This document shows, piece by piece, positions 1 to 5,801 of a stretch of DNA of 6,710 bases. The notes below the pieces were generated by a model that was given only the letters and a program-made list of their open reading frames with translations, ran no database searches and had not been told where the DNA came from. The stretch's first letter is position 1. Every line of letters starts with the position of its first letter. The position numbers and the translations under genes were made by a program. The DNA comes from Syntrophobacterales bacterium (lineage in GTDB: Bacteria; Desulfobacterota; Syntrophorhabdia; Syntrophorhabdales; WCHB1-27): contig JADGQN010000264.1 of NCBI GenBank assembly GCA_017881765.1, positions 1 through 6,710 on the forward strand, written 5' to 3'.

Positions 1-1376
1 TCCTGGGCAGACCGGCTATGACCCTGTTCCACCAGGGACCGGGACTGGCAAACGGCATCGCCAACCTGCATAATGCGCAACAGGCTCGGACACCCGTGTT
101 CAACGTCATCGGTGACCATGCCACCTGGCACCGCGCGGAAAACCCCTCCTTTCACCTGGATATCGAAGCGCTGTCTGCGACCGTTTCGGGATGGTACCGC
201 AAAACCGGATCGCCAGAAACAGTCTCTCGCGACGTGGTGGAGGCTATTGCCGCGGCATTGTATGGACAAATAGCGACTCTGACCGTGCCGCAAGACTATC
301 AAGTGGCCACATCGAATGAGCACGTGGTGGACCTGGTCCGCTTCCCGCTGGAGACGGTTGATCAAGCCGCCATCGAGGGGGCGAGACTGCTATTACGGAA
401 GCACTCGACCTCAGCTCTGATGCTCGGAGGAAAGGCCCTTAGTAGGAGCGGCCTCGCCGCTGCGGCCCGCATCAAGGCGGCGACGGGCTGCGACCTTTTT
501 ACGGAAATATTTCCCACGTGTTGGGAACGCGGTGCGGGCATGCCCGTCGTGCAGCGCACTTTTCACCTCCCCGGCCGGCAGGAAATGCTCAAATATCGGG
601 GCGTAGTCCTTGCGGGTATGGAGGAACCGGTGACATTCTCCGGCTGGCAGGGCTTCGACAGCAGAATCCTCAAAGGAGAGCAGGAAAAGATTGCCCTCGC
701 GACTCCCCAGCAGGACGTCGTGGAGGCACTGGAGCGGCTGGCTGAAGCGCTTGGCGCACCCGACAGCTCACATCTGCCGGCCGGGCTGATCGCTGAATTG
801 CAGCCGCCTGACGTGCCCGAAGGCAGACTAACCGCCAATAAGGCCTGCCAGACGGTGGCAGCCCTCCAGCCTGAAGGCGCGATCATCGTGGATGAAGGCA
901 TCACCTCTACGTGGGATTACTACCCGATGACACCGCGAGTGGCACCCCACTCCATTCTCACTGCGGCCGGCACCACGATCGGGTGGGGAATGCCCTGCGC
1001 GACGGGGGCAGCCGTCGCATCCGGCGATCGGCCGGTTATCAACCTGCAAGCCGATGGCAGCGCAATGTTCACGGTACAGGCGCTCTGGACTCAAGCTCGG
1101 GAAGCGCTCAACGTAACCACCCTCATCTTCGCCAACCGGAGGTATAATGCCTTGCGTAACCAGCTTGTCCGGGAAGGCGTCACATCACCCGGCCCCACCG
1201 CAACGAGAGTCATCGAGCTGGATCATCCCACGATCAACTGGGTCAACGTCTCCCGGGGACTCGGGGTACCGGCTGTCTCCGTTGGTAGAGCTGAAGACCT
1301 GGCGCGGGAATTTCGCACTGCGCTCGCGGAACCGGGTCCGCACCTTATCGAGATGGTCCTGCATCCGGAGGGGTAA
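1..1376 (+). CDS. Thiamine-diphosphate enzyme, acetolactate synthase large-subunit (IlvX-like), 5' end outside window
   Basis: The frame is open from the window edge with no stop or ribosome site before the Met at 18, so the N-terminal part, including the usual catalytic Glu, lies outside. About 457 residues of an expected ~520-560 are present. Counting from Met 18, residues 1-100 complete the N-terminal pyrimidine-binding domain (FHQGPGLANGIANLHNA). Residues ~115-250 form the central domain. Residues ~270-450 form the diphosphate-binding domain, with the cofactor/Mg signature at ADGS (345-348) and N373, 27 residues after D346. The stretch ALWTQAREALNVTTLIFANR is typical of the IlvX/IlvB-like branch rather than canonical IlvB. 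ADG replaces the usual GDG, and the second Asn of the NN pair is Arg. The family decarboxylates 2-oxo acids, but the substrate cannot be read from the sequence: acetolactate synthase, benzoylformate decarboxylase-like and other decarboxylase roles are all possible. No regulatory subunit gene follows. Confidence 0.88.
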   Translation, partial: LGRPAMTLFHQGPGLANGIANLHNAQQARTPVFNVIGDHATWHRAENPSFHLDIEALSATVSGWYRKTGSPETVSRDVVEAIAAALYGQIATLTVPQDYQVATSNEHVVDLVRFPLETVDQAAIEGARLLLRKHSTSALMLGGKALSRSGLAAAARIKAATGCDLFTEIFPTCWERGAGMPVVQRTFHLPGRQEMLKYRGVVLAGMEEPVTFSGWQGFDSRILKGEQEKIALATPQQDVVEALERLAEALGAPDSSHLPAGLIAELQPPDVPEGRLTANKACQTVAALQPEGAIIVDEGITSTWDYYPMTPRVAPHSILTAAGTTIGWGMPCATGAAVASGDRPVINLQADGSAMFTVQALWTQAREALNVTTLIFANRRYNALRNQLVREGVTSPGPTATRVIELDHPTINWVNVSRGLGVPAVSVGRAEDLAREFRTALAEPGPHLIEMVLHPEG

Positions 1377-1411
1377 AGTCATCCGCCAACTTTCCGATAA
1401 CTCCCATAGGG

Positions 1412-1429
1412 GTGCGTTTGCCCACGCAC
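1412..1429 (+). other. Small hairpin in the intergenic gap before the CAP-domain gene
   Basis: GTGCGT, loop TTGCCC, ACGCAC form a perfect 6-bp stem. There is no following T-run, so it is not a convincing terminator. It overlaps the alternative GTG start at 1412, which is one reason to prefer ATG 1442 for the next gene. Confidence 0.3.
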
Positions 1430-1441
1430 GCCAAACCAGCC

Positions 1442-2563
1442 ATGGCGGACAACCAACGGTGGTATTATCAGATAGATTCCCACGGCCCGTTCCCCCTCGT
1501 CAGAGGACCGGTTTCGCTGGAGGAGGTGGGAGTCCTTATCCACAAAGGGGCTATCCGGAGCGACACACGCGTTCGATTCGGCATTGACACGCGTTGGTAT
1601 GCCGCGTCCAGGTTTGTGCTCCTGAAGCGATTCCTTGAGCCTGCGCCATCCCACGCAAAATCACCTTCAAGGAAATTGCCGCTCATCGGACTCGCCGCTG
1701 CAGTCCTCGTCCTCGTAATTGTCTACTTTCCGAGAGCACGAGAAATGGTGCCCAAGTATGATCTACTGCCATTGCCGGAGCGGGCAATGGCATCTCCATC
1801 TCAGGGGGCGCGCTTCTCCGTAACAGGAATCATCCAATGCACAAACAGAGCGCGGGCGGAAAATAGAGGGCTTCCGCCACTTTCCGAGAACAGAGTCCTC
1901 GATGTAATAGCCTCTGAACGTGCCGACGACATGATCCAAAAGCAGTATTTCTCACATTATTCGCCGTCGGGAGAAGGGGCTACCGACGTGGCGCAGCGGG
2001 CAGGTTATCCTTACAAACACCTGGGTGAGAACATAGCCATGGGCTCCTTTCAGACTGATGAAAAGATTGTAACGGCATGGATGCAGAGTCCCGGACACCG
2101 GCAGAACATCCTCTCTGAGGGATGTTCTGAAATAGGTGTGGCCGTGAAGAGAGGCCGGATGAAGGGGGAGGAAGTTTGGTTGGCAGTCCAGATATTCGGC
2201 GAGCAGTCACCACCTGTTGCAGCCGATTCTGCGGCCCGGCGCACTCCGATGTATGCTTCAACGAATTCCAGCGATCAGCAACGAAGAACGTGCCAACCGC
2301 CGGAAGAATCGTTATTGGACGAGGTCACGAAAGCGAAGGCAGAACTGGATACACTGACCGAGCAGGCGGCTTCACTCCATAAGCAAATCTCTACCGATAA
2401 ATCCGGCGGAGCCTCCGGCATAAATGTAAATGAACTTAATCGAAAGGTTGCGATATACAACGAAGTCGTCAATGAGATCAGCGCCAAGAGGCGAGCAGCC
2501 CTTCGTCTAGTCTCAAGCTACAACCAGTCCGTCGAAAGATACAATACCTGTATCAATAACTGA
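1442..2563 (+). CDS. GYF_2 (DUF4339) - transmembrane - CAP/SCP domain protein with coiled-coil tail
   Basis: This is a 373-residue protein from ATG 1442. A GTG at 1412 in the same frame would add ten residues, but it lies at the edge of a GTGCGT/ACGCAC hairpin and the domain begins right after the ATG; neither start has a strong ribosome site. Residues ~5-60 are a GYF_2 domain (RWYYQIDSHGPF, then GPVSLEEV, and a Trp near the end). Residues ~80-96 are one hydrophobic helix. Residues ~129-253 are a CAP/SCP/PR-1 domain with the usual cavity residues: His in FSHYSP (172), Glu in GENIA (196), His in SPGHRQNIL (219) and Glu in SEIGVAV (230). Residues ~288-370 are polar and heptad-rich, probably coiled coil. 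The topology implied is a cytoplasmic GYF_2 domain and an extracytoplasmic CAP domain. Bacterial CAP proteins are mostly of unknown function, often linked to the envelope or spores. Its 65-bp gap from the preceding gene does not prove a shared transcript. Confidence 0.88.
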   Translation: MADNQRWYYQIDSHGPFPLVRGPVSLEEVGVLIHKGAIRSDTRVRFGIDTRWYAASRFVLLKRFLEPAPSHAKSPSRKLPLIGLAAAVLVLVIVYFPRAREMVPKYDLLPLPERAMASPSQGARFSVTGIIQCTNRARAENRGLPPLSENRVLDVIASERADDMIQKQYFSHYSPSGEGATDVAQRAGYPYKHLGENIAMGSFQTDEKIVTAWMQSPGHRQNILSEGCSEIGVAVKRGRMKGEEVWLAVQIFGEQSPPVAADSAARRTPMYASTNSSDQQRRTCQPPEESLLDEVTKAKAELDTLTEQAASLHKQISTDKSGGASGINVNELNRKVAIYNEVVNEISAKRRAALRLVSSYNQSVERYNTCINN

Positions 2564-2597
2564 TAATACCCTGGTTACGTACTTCCCTCTATACCAA

Positions 2598-2737
2598 GTT
2601 GCGTTCAAAAATACGACTCAGCCTTCGGCGGGTACCCTGGGCGACCAGGCGGATAGCGATAGCGAAGCATCCTGTAAGGAAGCATCCTGTAAGGACGGAG
2701 GCGTACTCATAGTACGTCGCAGTCGTGCCGACGCAAC
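2598..2737. repeat. ~140-bp intergenic element with inverted ends and internal hairpins (REP/MITE-like or structured RNA)
   Basis: No gene covers 2564-2810. Within it, two nested inverted repeats bracket a block: GTTGCGT (2598-2604) with ACGCAAC (2731-2737), and ACGACT (2613-2618) with AGTCGT (2721-2726). Inside are GCC-TTC-GGC (2621-2629), the hairpin CCTGG-GCGA-CCAGG (2636-2649) with a GNRA-type loop, a 15-bp tandem duplication, and CGTACT-CAT-AGTACG (2702-2716). Compact nested symmetry in a non-coding spacer is typical of an interspersed palindromic element, but a structured RNA is also possible. Copy number cannot be judged from one window. Confidence 0.55.
2664..2693 (+). repeat. Perfect 15-bp tandem duplication
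   Basis: GAAGCATCCTGTAAG occurs twice, head to tail (2664-2678 and 2679-2693). It is preceded by two copies of GATAGC (2652-2663). The exact identity suggests a recent slippage duplication inside the larger intergenic element. Confidence 0.85.
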
Positions 2738-2756
2738 ACCCACTGAGTGGGTACCC
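2738..2756. repeat. 15-bp palindrome overlapping a GGGTACCC box
   Basis: ACCCACT-G-AGTGGGT (2738-2752) is a perfect odd palindrome and runs into GGGTACCC (2749-2756). The same 8-mer also occurs at 2630-2637 and, in the other intergenic region, at 5802-5809 and 5832-5839. I found it in none of the coding regions. Confidence 0.5.
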
Positions 2757-2760
2757 GGAA

Positions 2761-2787
2761 AAGGGGCACCCGTGTCAAAACACGGGT
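2761..2787 (-). terminator. Probable terminator of the selenoprotein operon
   Basis: Read on the minus strand, ACCCGTGT, loop TTTG, ACACGGGT forms a perfect 8-bp stem (2787-2768). It is followed by GCCCCTTTT and lies 23 bp past the stop of the last operon gene. The T-run is short and starts late, so termination may be partial. On the plus strand the same stem is not followed by T residues, so it fits the minus-strand operon better than the converging CAP-domain gene. Confidence 0.55.
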
Positions 2788-2810
2788 CTATGAATGAAGG
2801 CAGCTTGGTA

Positions 2811-3359
2811 TTACCAGATCCATCGAAGCCTCGCCCTCCAGGCGAGAGATAGCCACTTACCGACAGCCGCCCAGTGCCGCGAGCGATCGGGGGCGAACAC
2901 TATTAGTAAGGCCAAGAGCATTATCGGAATATCCATGAAAATGGTGGATGATGCCAGCGTCTCAACCACAGCGCCGAAACAGCCGCAGTTGAGCTCTCGG
3001 CCTTGAGCCAGCACCACCTCTTTCGCAATAAAGAAAGCCAAGCTCATCAGAGCAACGCCTGCCGCCGAAAGACGGGTAAACAGACCAAAGAGCAACCCCA
3101 GACCGCAGAGCAGCTCGATAAACGGCAGCGCAAGCCCGAAGGGGCGTGCAAGCGCCATGGGCAGGATGTCGAACTGGTAGACCGCATCCACCGAGTAGCG
3201 CTCGATATCTACCAGCTTGCCATAGGCCGAGATGAGGAAGACCACTGCCAGGAGCAGCCTGAAGAGCACCGCAAGGTATTTATTGCCTGCGACCGCGTTC
3301 ATCCAGGCAGTCGATGCCTTGGCTTCCATCACCCCAGCGGGTTGCACTCCAGACCTCAC
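2811..3359 (-). CDS. MauE/DoxX-family redox-associated membrane protein
   Basis: This is a 182-residue integral membrane protein. The GTG start at 3359 is chosen for its strong ribosome site, GGAGGG at 3373-3368, with 8-nt spacing; in-frame ATGs at codons 11 and 20 are alternatives with weaker signals. Four hydrophobic helices are visible, at residues ~28-47, 70-93, 97-117 and 138-156. The first ends in SAYGKLVDIERY, typical of the DoxX/MauE fold. The hallmark is RELNCGCFG (residues 121-129), with Cys125 and Cys127 at the start of the last helix region. In MauE-like proteins this cysteine pair is thought to take part in thiol/disulfide exchange across the membrane. The gene lies 43 bp after the selenolipoprotein stop as the last operon member, which makes the selenoprotein a likely redox partner; this pairing is inferred. 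The C-terminal tail is short and basic. Confidence 0.88.
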   Translation of the reverse strand: MRSGVQPAGVMEAKASTAWMNAVAGNKYLAVLFRLLLAVVFLISAYGKLVDIERYSVDAVYQFDILPMALARPFGLALPFIELLCGLGLLFGLFTRLSAAGVALMSLAFFIAKEVVLAQGRELNCGCFGAVVETLASSTIFMDIPIMLLALLIVFAPDRSRHWAAVGKWLSLAWRARLRWIW

Positions 3360-3367
3360 GTTACGTT

Positions 3368-3373
3368 CCCTCC
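3368..3373 (-). promoter_or_regulatory. Ribosome binding site that selects the GTG start of the MauE/DoxX gene
   Basis: GGAGGG sits 8 nt before GTG 3359. The later in-frame ATG codons (3329 and 3302) lack a site of comparable strength. Confidence 0.7.
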
Positions 3374-3402
3374 AGAGGCATTCTATGCCCTTGTATGTCC
3401 TC

Positions 3403-4053
3403 CTATGTCCCCGCCGGCTCCCATTCCTGTACTGCCTTCAGCACGTCGGGAAACACGGACTTCACCTTCTGCTGTATACCCTGGAAATTGAGGCCCCCGA
3501 TTGGATGCTGAACCACGATACGGGCCATATCCGTTACTTGCTGTTCCTTCATTACTGACTTGAACTGGTCTTCAAACGCTGAGGTGACGATCGTGATGGT
3601 TGGAATGCCTTTCTTTTCGAGATTGAGCTGGTCAACTACCAGCCATGAGATGCAGTGGCCTCAGCCGGAGTCCGCCTGGCCTGCAATGACGAGCGCTGGT
3701 TTCTTCGCTGCAATCTCTTCGGTTATCTTTTCGCTCCTTGCAAGATCATTCGATATGACGGCCGTATTGGCATCAGCCTCCCACATCTTGATGATCTTGG
3801 TCTGTTTCACTTCTTTTTTGAGGAGCTCCGCCAGGCTGTTGAGAAAGGTATCGCCGCCACTCTGGCCGTTCCATCGGAGTACCACGGTCTTCCCCACAAG
3901 AGAAGCGGGGTGCGGATTCATGCTGACCGGCCCCACTTTGGCCACGGTCTCTCTCTTGCTCTCGGGCTTCGGCGCGGGTGTCCTGTGGCATGCCGCAAGC
4001 GCCAGCAGAAAAAGGAGCATCACGAGCACGACTGCAAATGGATTTCTTTTCAT
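3403..4053 (-). CDS. UGSC-family selenoprotein with lipoprotein signal peptide (Sec at codon 131)
   Basis: This is a 216-residue protein read from ATG 4053 to TAG 3403, with the in-frame UGA at 3663-3661 read as selenocysteine 131. A GAGGG site lies 6 nt before the ATG. Residues 1-21 form a signal peptide with a clean lipobox LAAC (19-22), so Cys22 should be lipidated and the protein exported; +2 is His rather than Asp, which suggests no inner-membrane retention. After a Pro-rich linker, residues ~48-210 match the UGSC domain related to glycine/proline reductase subunit B. Visible motifs are GKTVVLRWNGQSGGD (54-68), PALVIAGQADSG-U-GHC (119-134), ISWLVVDQLNLEKKGIPT and VVQHPIGG. The redox centre is U131-G-H-C134; His replaces the family's usual Ser. 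The ATG overlaps the preceding stop (ATGA), implying translational coupling. Conventional annotation would give a 130-residue truncated lipoprotein. The natural substrate is unknown. Confidence 0.9.
3627..3663 (-). promoter_or_regulatory. Sec UGA codon and bacterial SECIS hairpin
   Basis: The UGA is at 3663-3661. In the mRNA, GCUGGU (3643-3638), loop AGUUG (3637-3633) and ACCAGC (3632-3627) form a perfect 6-bp stem, extendable by a G-U pair (3644/3626). The loop begins 23 nt after the UGA and has G at its second position. Both features meet the published bacterial SECIS rule: apical loop about 16-37 nt downstream, with G among the first two loop bases. It would bind SelB during translation and lies inside the coding sequence, as bacterial SECIS elements do. 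Confidence 0.85.
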
Positions 4054-4745
4054 TGGTATCCCTCACTTTCTAAAGAGTTTCTTACTGAGCAGAGCCTCGC
4101 TCCGCATGCCGGCGTACATTTGCATCCTTCCCTTGCCGACTCATTGGGGAGACATTCGGGTAACAATGATTCGTCTACACAAAGCCGGAAAGGTCGCCGA
4201 ATCTCCCAGTACCCTTTTCCGGGACGACGTCTGCCGATGGGCCGACGCCCCACAACCAACTGCTGTTCCATGCCTTCGGGCCGGTTAAAGGAGAGCACTC
4301 TCGGCTTAACCAGACGGTGCAATTTATTCCGCAGGAAGGCTGATCGACATAGGCTCTGATACGCAGGATGGAGCAGAAAGGAGATAACAGCGTCACCGCC
4401 GTGCAGGCAGCGGAAAGAGCATGCCGCGACGCGCCCCATGAATCCTCCCCATATATTTCGCCTTCTGTTTTTTCTCTGGATGTAGGTTACACGTCCCAGG
4501 ATGTTATCCGCGGTGAGGACCCATGGATCGACCTGTTTGCCGTTATCCCCTCTGGTCTTGACGCCTTGCGCATCGACTGAGACCACGCGGTGAACGATTT
4601 TTGTCTCTCTTCCCGACGGAACAAAAACGATGACATCGCCTCGCCTAATGGCCCGTCCATTGTAGGGAACGATATGCAGACCATCCCCATTCCTCAGGAG
4701 CGGGTTCATGCTGGGTCCAATATAGTTAATATACTTCTGTTCCAT
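4050..4745 (-). CDS. S26-family (signal peptidase I-like) serine peptidase, Ser-His type
   Basis: This is a 231-residue protein. ATG 4745 is chosen because it overlaps the preceding stop as TGATG; an upstream in-frame extension to 4775 would lie inside the preceding gene. Residues ~5-90 form an S26/S24 peptidase core. GPSMNPLL carries the nucleophile Ser12. RRGDVIVFVP (34-43) is followed by KIVHRVVSVD with His52 where bacterial enzymes have a catalytic Lys, as in SipW/Sec11-type enzymes. TRGDNGKQVD (64-73) is the conserved structural box. Residues ~139-195 (RLVKPRVLSF, VVGRRPIGRR, IRRPFRLCVDESLLP) resemble the conserved extension of peptidase-like proteins found beside HPr-kinase-like proteins; this is from memory. 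There is no clear membrane helix, unlike ordinary signal peptidases. The last ~35 residues carry five cysteines (198, 208, 210, 214, 219). The gene overlaps the selenoprotein start by ATGA. The substrate is unknown. Confidence 0.85.
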   Translation of the reverse strand: MEQKYINYIGPSMNPLLRNGDGLHIVPYNGRAIRRGDVIVFVPSGRETKIVHRVVSVDAQGVKTRGDNGKQVDPWVLTADNILGRVTYIQRKNRRRNIWGGFMGRVAACSFRCLHGGDAVISFLLHPAYQSLCRSAFLRNKLHRLVKPRVLSFNRPEGMEQQLVVGRRPIGRRRPGKGYWEIRRPFRLCVDESLLPECLPNESAREGCKCTPACGARLCSVRNSLESEGYQ

Positions 4746-5722
4746 CACACCAGTACCCTTTCCATCTCTTCCCAAAACCGCCCCTCTAGACTTACCCGAA
4801 GCCTGAAGGCCGGCATGGTCCCGGCGAGTGCGCAGGCATTCTCGAATATCTTTTCTTTAATTGCCCTTTCCTCCTCACTGACAAGATTTCTCAAGCTCGC
4901 CTGGTATACCTGCGTAGCCGATTCTGTGATGAGTACCGACGCCTGGCCCTGCCCGACCGGAATGACCTCATCGGTCGTACCTTGTTCCAGAAAGAAAAGC
5001 GCCGACAGAGGAAGATGGTGTTGGACATCCCAGGTCCCCTCCAAAAGCTTCCAAAGATAATTGCTCCAGGTGGGAAAGGGATGCACCCGGTACTGCTTAT
5101 GCGCATCCACTGCCATGAGAGTAAGATCGTCACAGAGGGCCTTCCATGGGGGCGGGATGCGTTGGCAACAAGTCGATTTTCCCGTGCCGCCGGGAGCCGC
5201 CAACAGGATACCGGCTCCGTTTCTTTCGACCGTAGCGGCATGGAGGGGAAGACCTCCCGCCTCAACGGTCCGATCGTAGACAGGAGAAAGAGCGAGCCAC
5301 ATCCTTACAATATCCAGATCGTGATCCTCCTCATCTCCCATCTCACAGATCACGTCCGGTACCTCGTCGTGGGACCAGAGCTGAAGCGATCTGAGGTCAT
5401 GGGCAATCCAGCCTTTCTCCGGCAGGTCTTCTGCTAGAGCCGAGGTGAGCATGGATACCGGGTTCCGCCACCAATCCCTGTCCAGGCTCTTGCGCATGAA
5501 GACCAGTTTTGGATAACCATTCGATACACACGTGTTGAGCTGCATGATCGAAGCCAGCTTCTCTACCCAGGGGTCCACCCCTCGACCGGCAACAATTTCC
5601 CACCCCTGACCATCGGCCAGCTGGAGGAGATACCGTTCACTATTATCATGAGTGTTCATTTTATCTGAGATATCCGTGGCATACGCGGGACAAAGGGAAG
5701 CGTCCCTATAGTCATCGTGCAT
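4745..5722 (-). CDS. scmC: HPr kinase/phosphorylase-like P-loop protein, SynChlorMet cassette ScmC-like
   Basis: This is a 325-residue protein from ATG 5722, supported by AGAGGA 6 nt upstream; an internal Met at codon 22 precedes the first conserved block but has no better site. Residues ~30-75 form an N-terminal block (YLLQLADGQGWEIV, then a VEKLASIMQL stretch). Residues ~155-260 form an HprK-like core: LPLHAATVER (158-167), Walker A APGGTGKST (176-184), CDD (197-199) in the place of the HprK acidic motif, then VHPFPTWS (213-220). These blocks and FFLEQ plus TESATQVYQ (243-247, 266-274) match my recollection of ScmC, a cassette protein thought to act in ribosomal peptide modification; the symbol is tentative. 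ATP binding is well supported, and protein kinase or ATPase activity is inferred. It is the first gene of a four-gene operon and overlaps the peptidase gene by one base. No radical SAM or PqqD gene is present in the window. Confidence 0.85.
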   Translation of the reverse strand: MHDDYRDASLCPAYATDISDKMNTHDNSERYLLQLADGQGWEIVAGRGVDPWVEKLASIMQLNTCVSNGYPKLVFMRKSLDRDWWRNPVSMLTSALAEDLPEKGWIAHDLRSLQLWSHDEVPDVICEMGDEEDHDLDIVRMWLALSPVYDRTVEAGGLPLHAATVERNGAGILLAAPGGTGKSTCCQRIPPPWKALCDDLTLMAVDAHKQYRVHPFPTWSNYLWKLLEGTWDVQHHLPLSALFFLEQGTTDEVIPVGQGQASVLITESATQVYQASLRNLVSEEERAIKEKIFENACALAGTMPAFRLRVSLEGRFWEEMERVLV

Positions 5723-5728
5723 TGAGGT

Positions 5729-5734
5729 TCCTCT
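5729..5734 (-). promoter_or_regulatory. Ribosome binding site of the ScmC-like gene
   Basis: AGAGGA on the minus strand lies 6 nt before ATG 5722. It fixes the longer of two possible starts. Confidence 0.65.
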
Positions 5735-5759
5735 TCACCATGAAGTGTACGAATTAGGT

Positions 5760-5776
5760 TGCAACTTTCTTGCCAA
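5760..5776 (-). promoter_or_regulatory. RpoN (sigma-54) -24/-12 promoter of the selenoprotein operon
   Basis: On the minus strand TTGGCAAGAAAGTTGCA matches the sigma-54 consensus YTGGCACGRNNNTTGCW at every specified position except one (A for C). GG and GC have the required spacing. Transcription would start near 5749, giving a leader of about 27 nt that contains the AGAGGA ribosome site before ATG 5722. Sigma-54 promoters need an enhancer-binding activator, so the operon should respond to a specific signal. Confidence 0.7.
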
Positions 5777-5801
5777 ACTCATTACCGGGGCACTGCAAGT
5801 T

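Noticed and set aside
1412..1441. GTG 1412 as start of the CAP-domain gene
   Set aside because: The ten extra residues add nothing conserved and the codon lies at the edge of a hairpin; ATG 1442 sits at the domain start. This is a preference and not proof.
2564..2810. CRISPR array suggested by short direct repeats
   Set aside because: Only two adjacent 15-bp copies with no spacers; it is a tandem duplication.
3003..3491. Plus-strand open frame of 162 residues with TTG start
   Set aside because: It is antisense to the MauE/DoxX gene; the Gln/Lys-rich product is typical of reversed hydrophobic coding sequence.
3661..3663. Nonsense mutation making a pseudogene
   Set aside because: The downstream 85 codons are intact, a Cys sits at the UxxC position, and the operon overlaps are preserved; no other lesion is seen.
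3661..4053. A 130-residue lipoprotein ending at UGA 3661
   Set aside because: The frame continues with conserved UGSC-family sequence and a SECIS-like hairpin, so the UGA is better read as selenocysteine.
3560..4288. Plus-strand open frame of 242 residues opposite the selenoprotein
   Set aside because: It is antisense to the supported operon, has no ribosome site or domain signal, and its composition is that of a shadow frame.
3655..4359. Plus-strand open frame of 234 residues
   Set aside because: It overlaps the same minus-strand genes, with His/Arg/Cys-rich sequence and no recognisable family.
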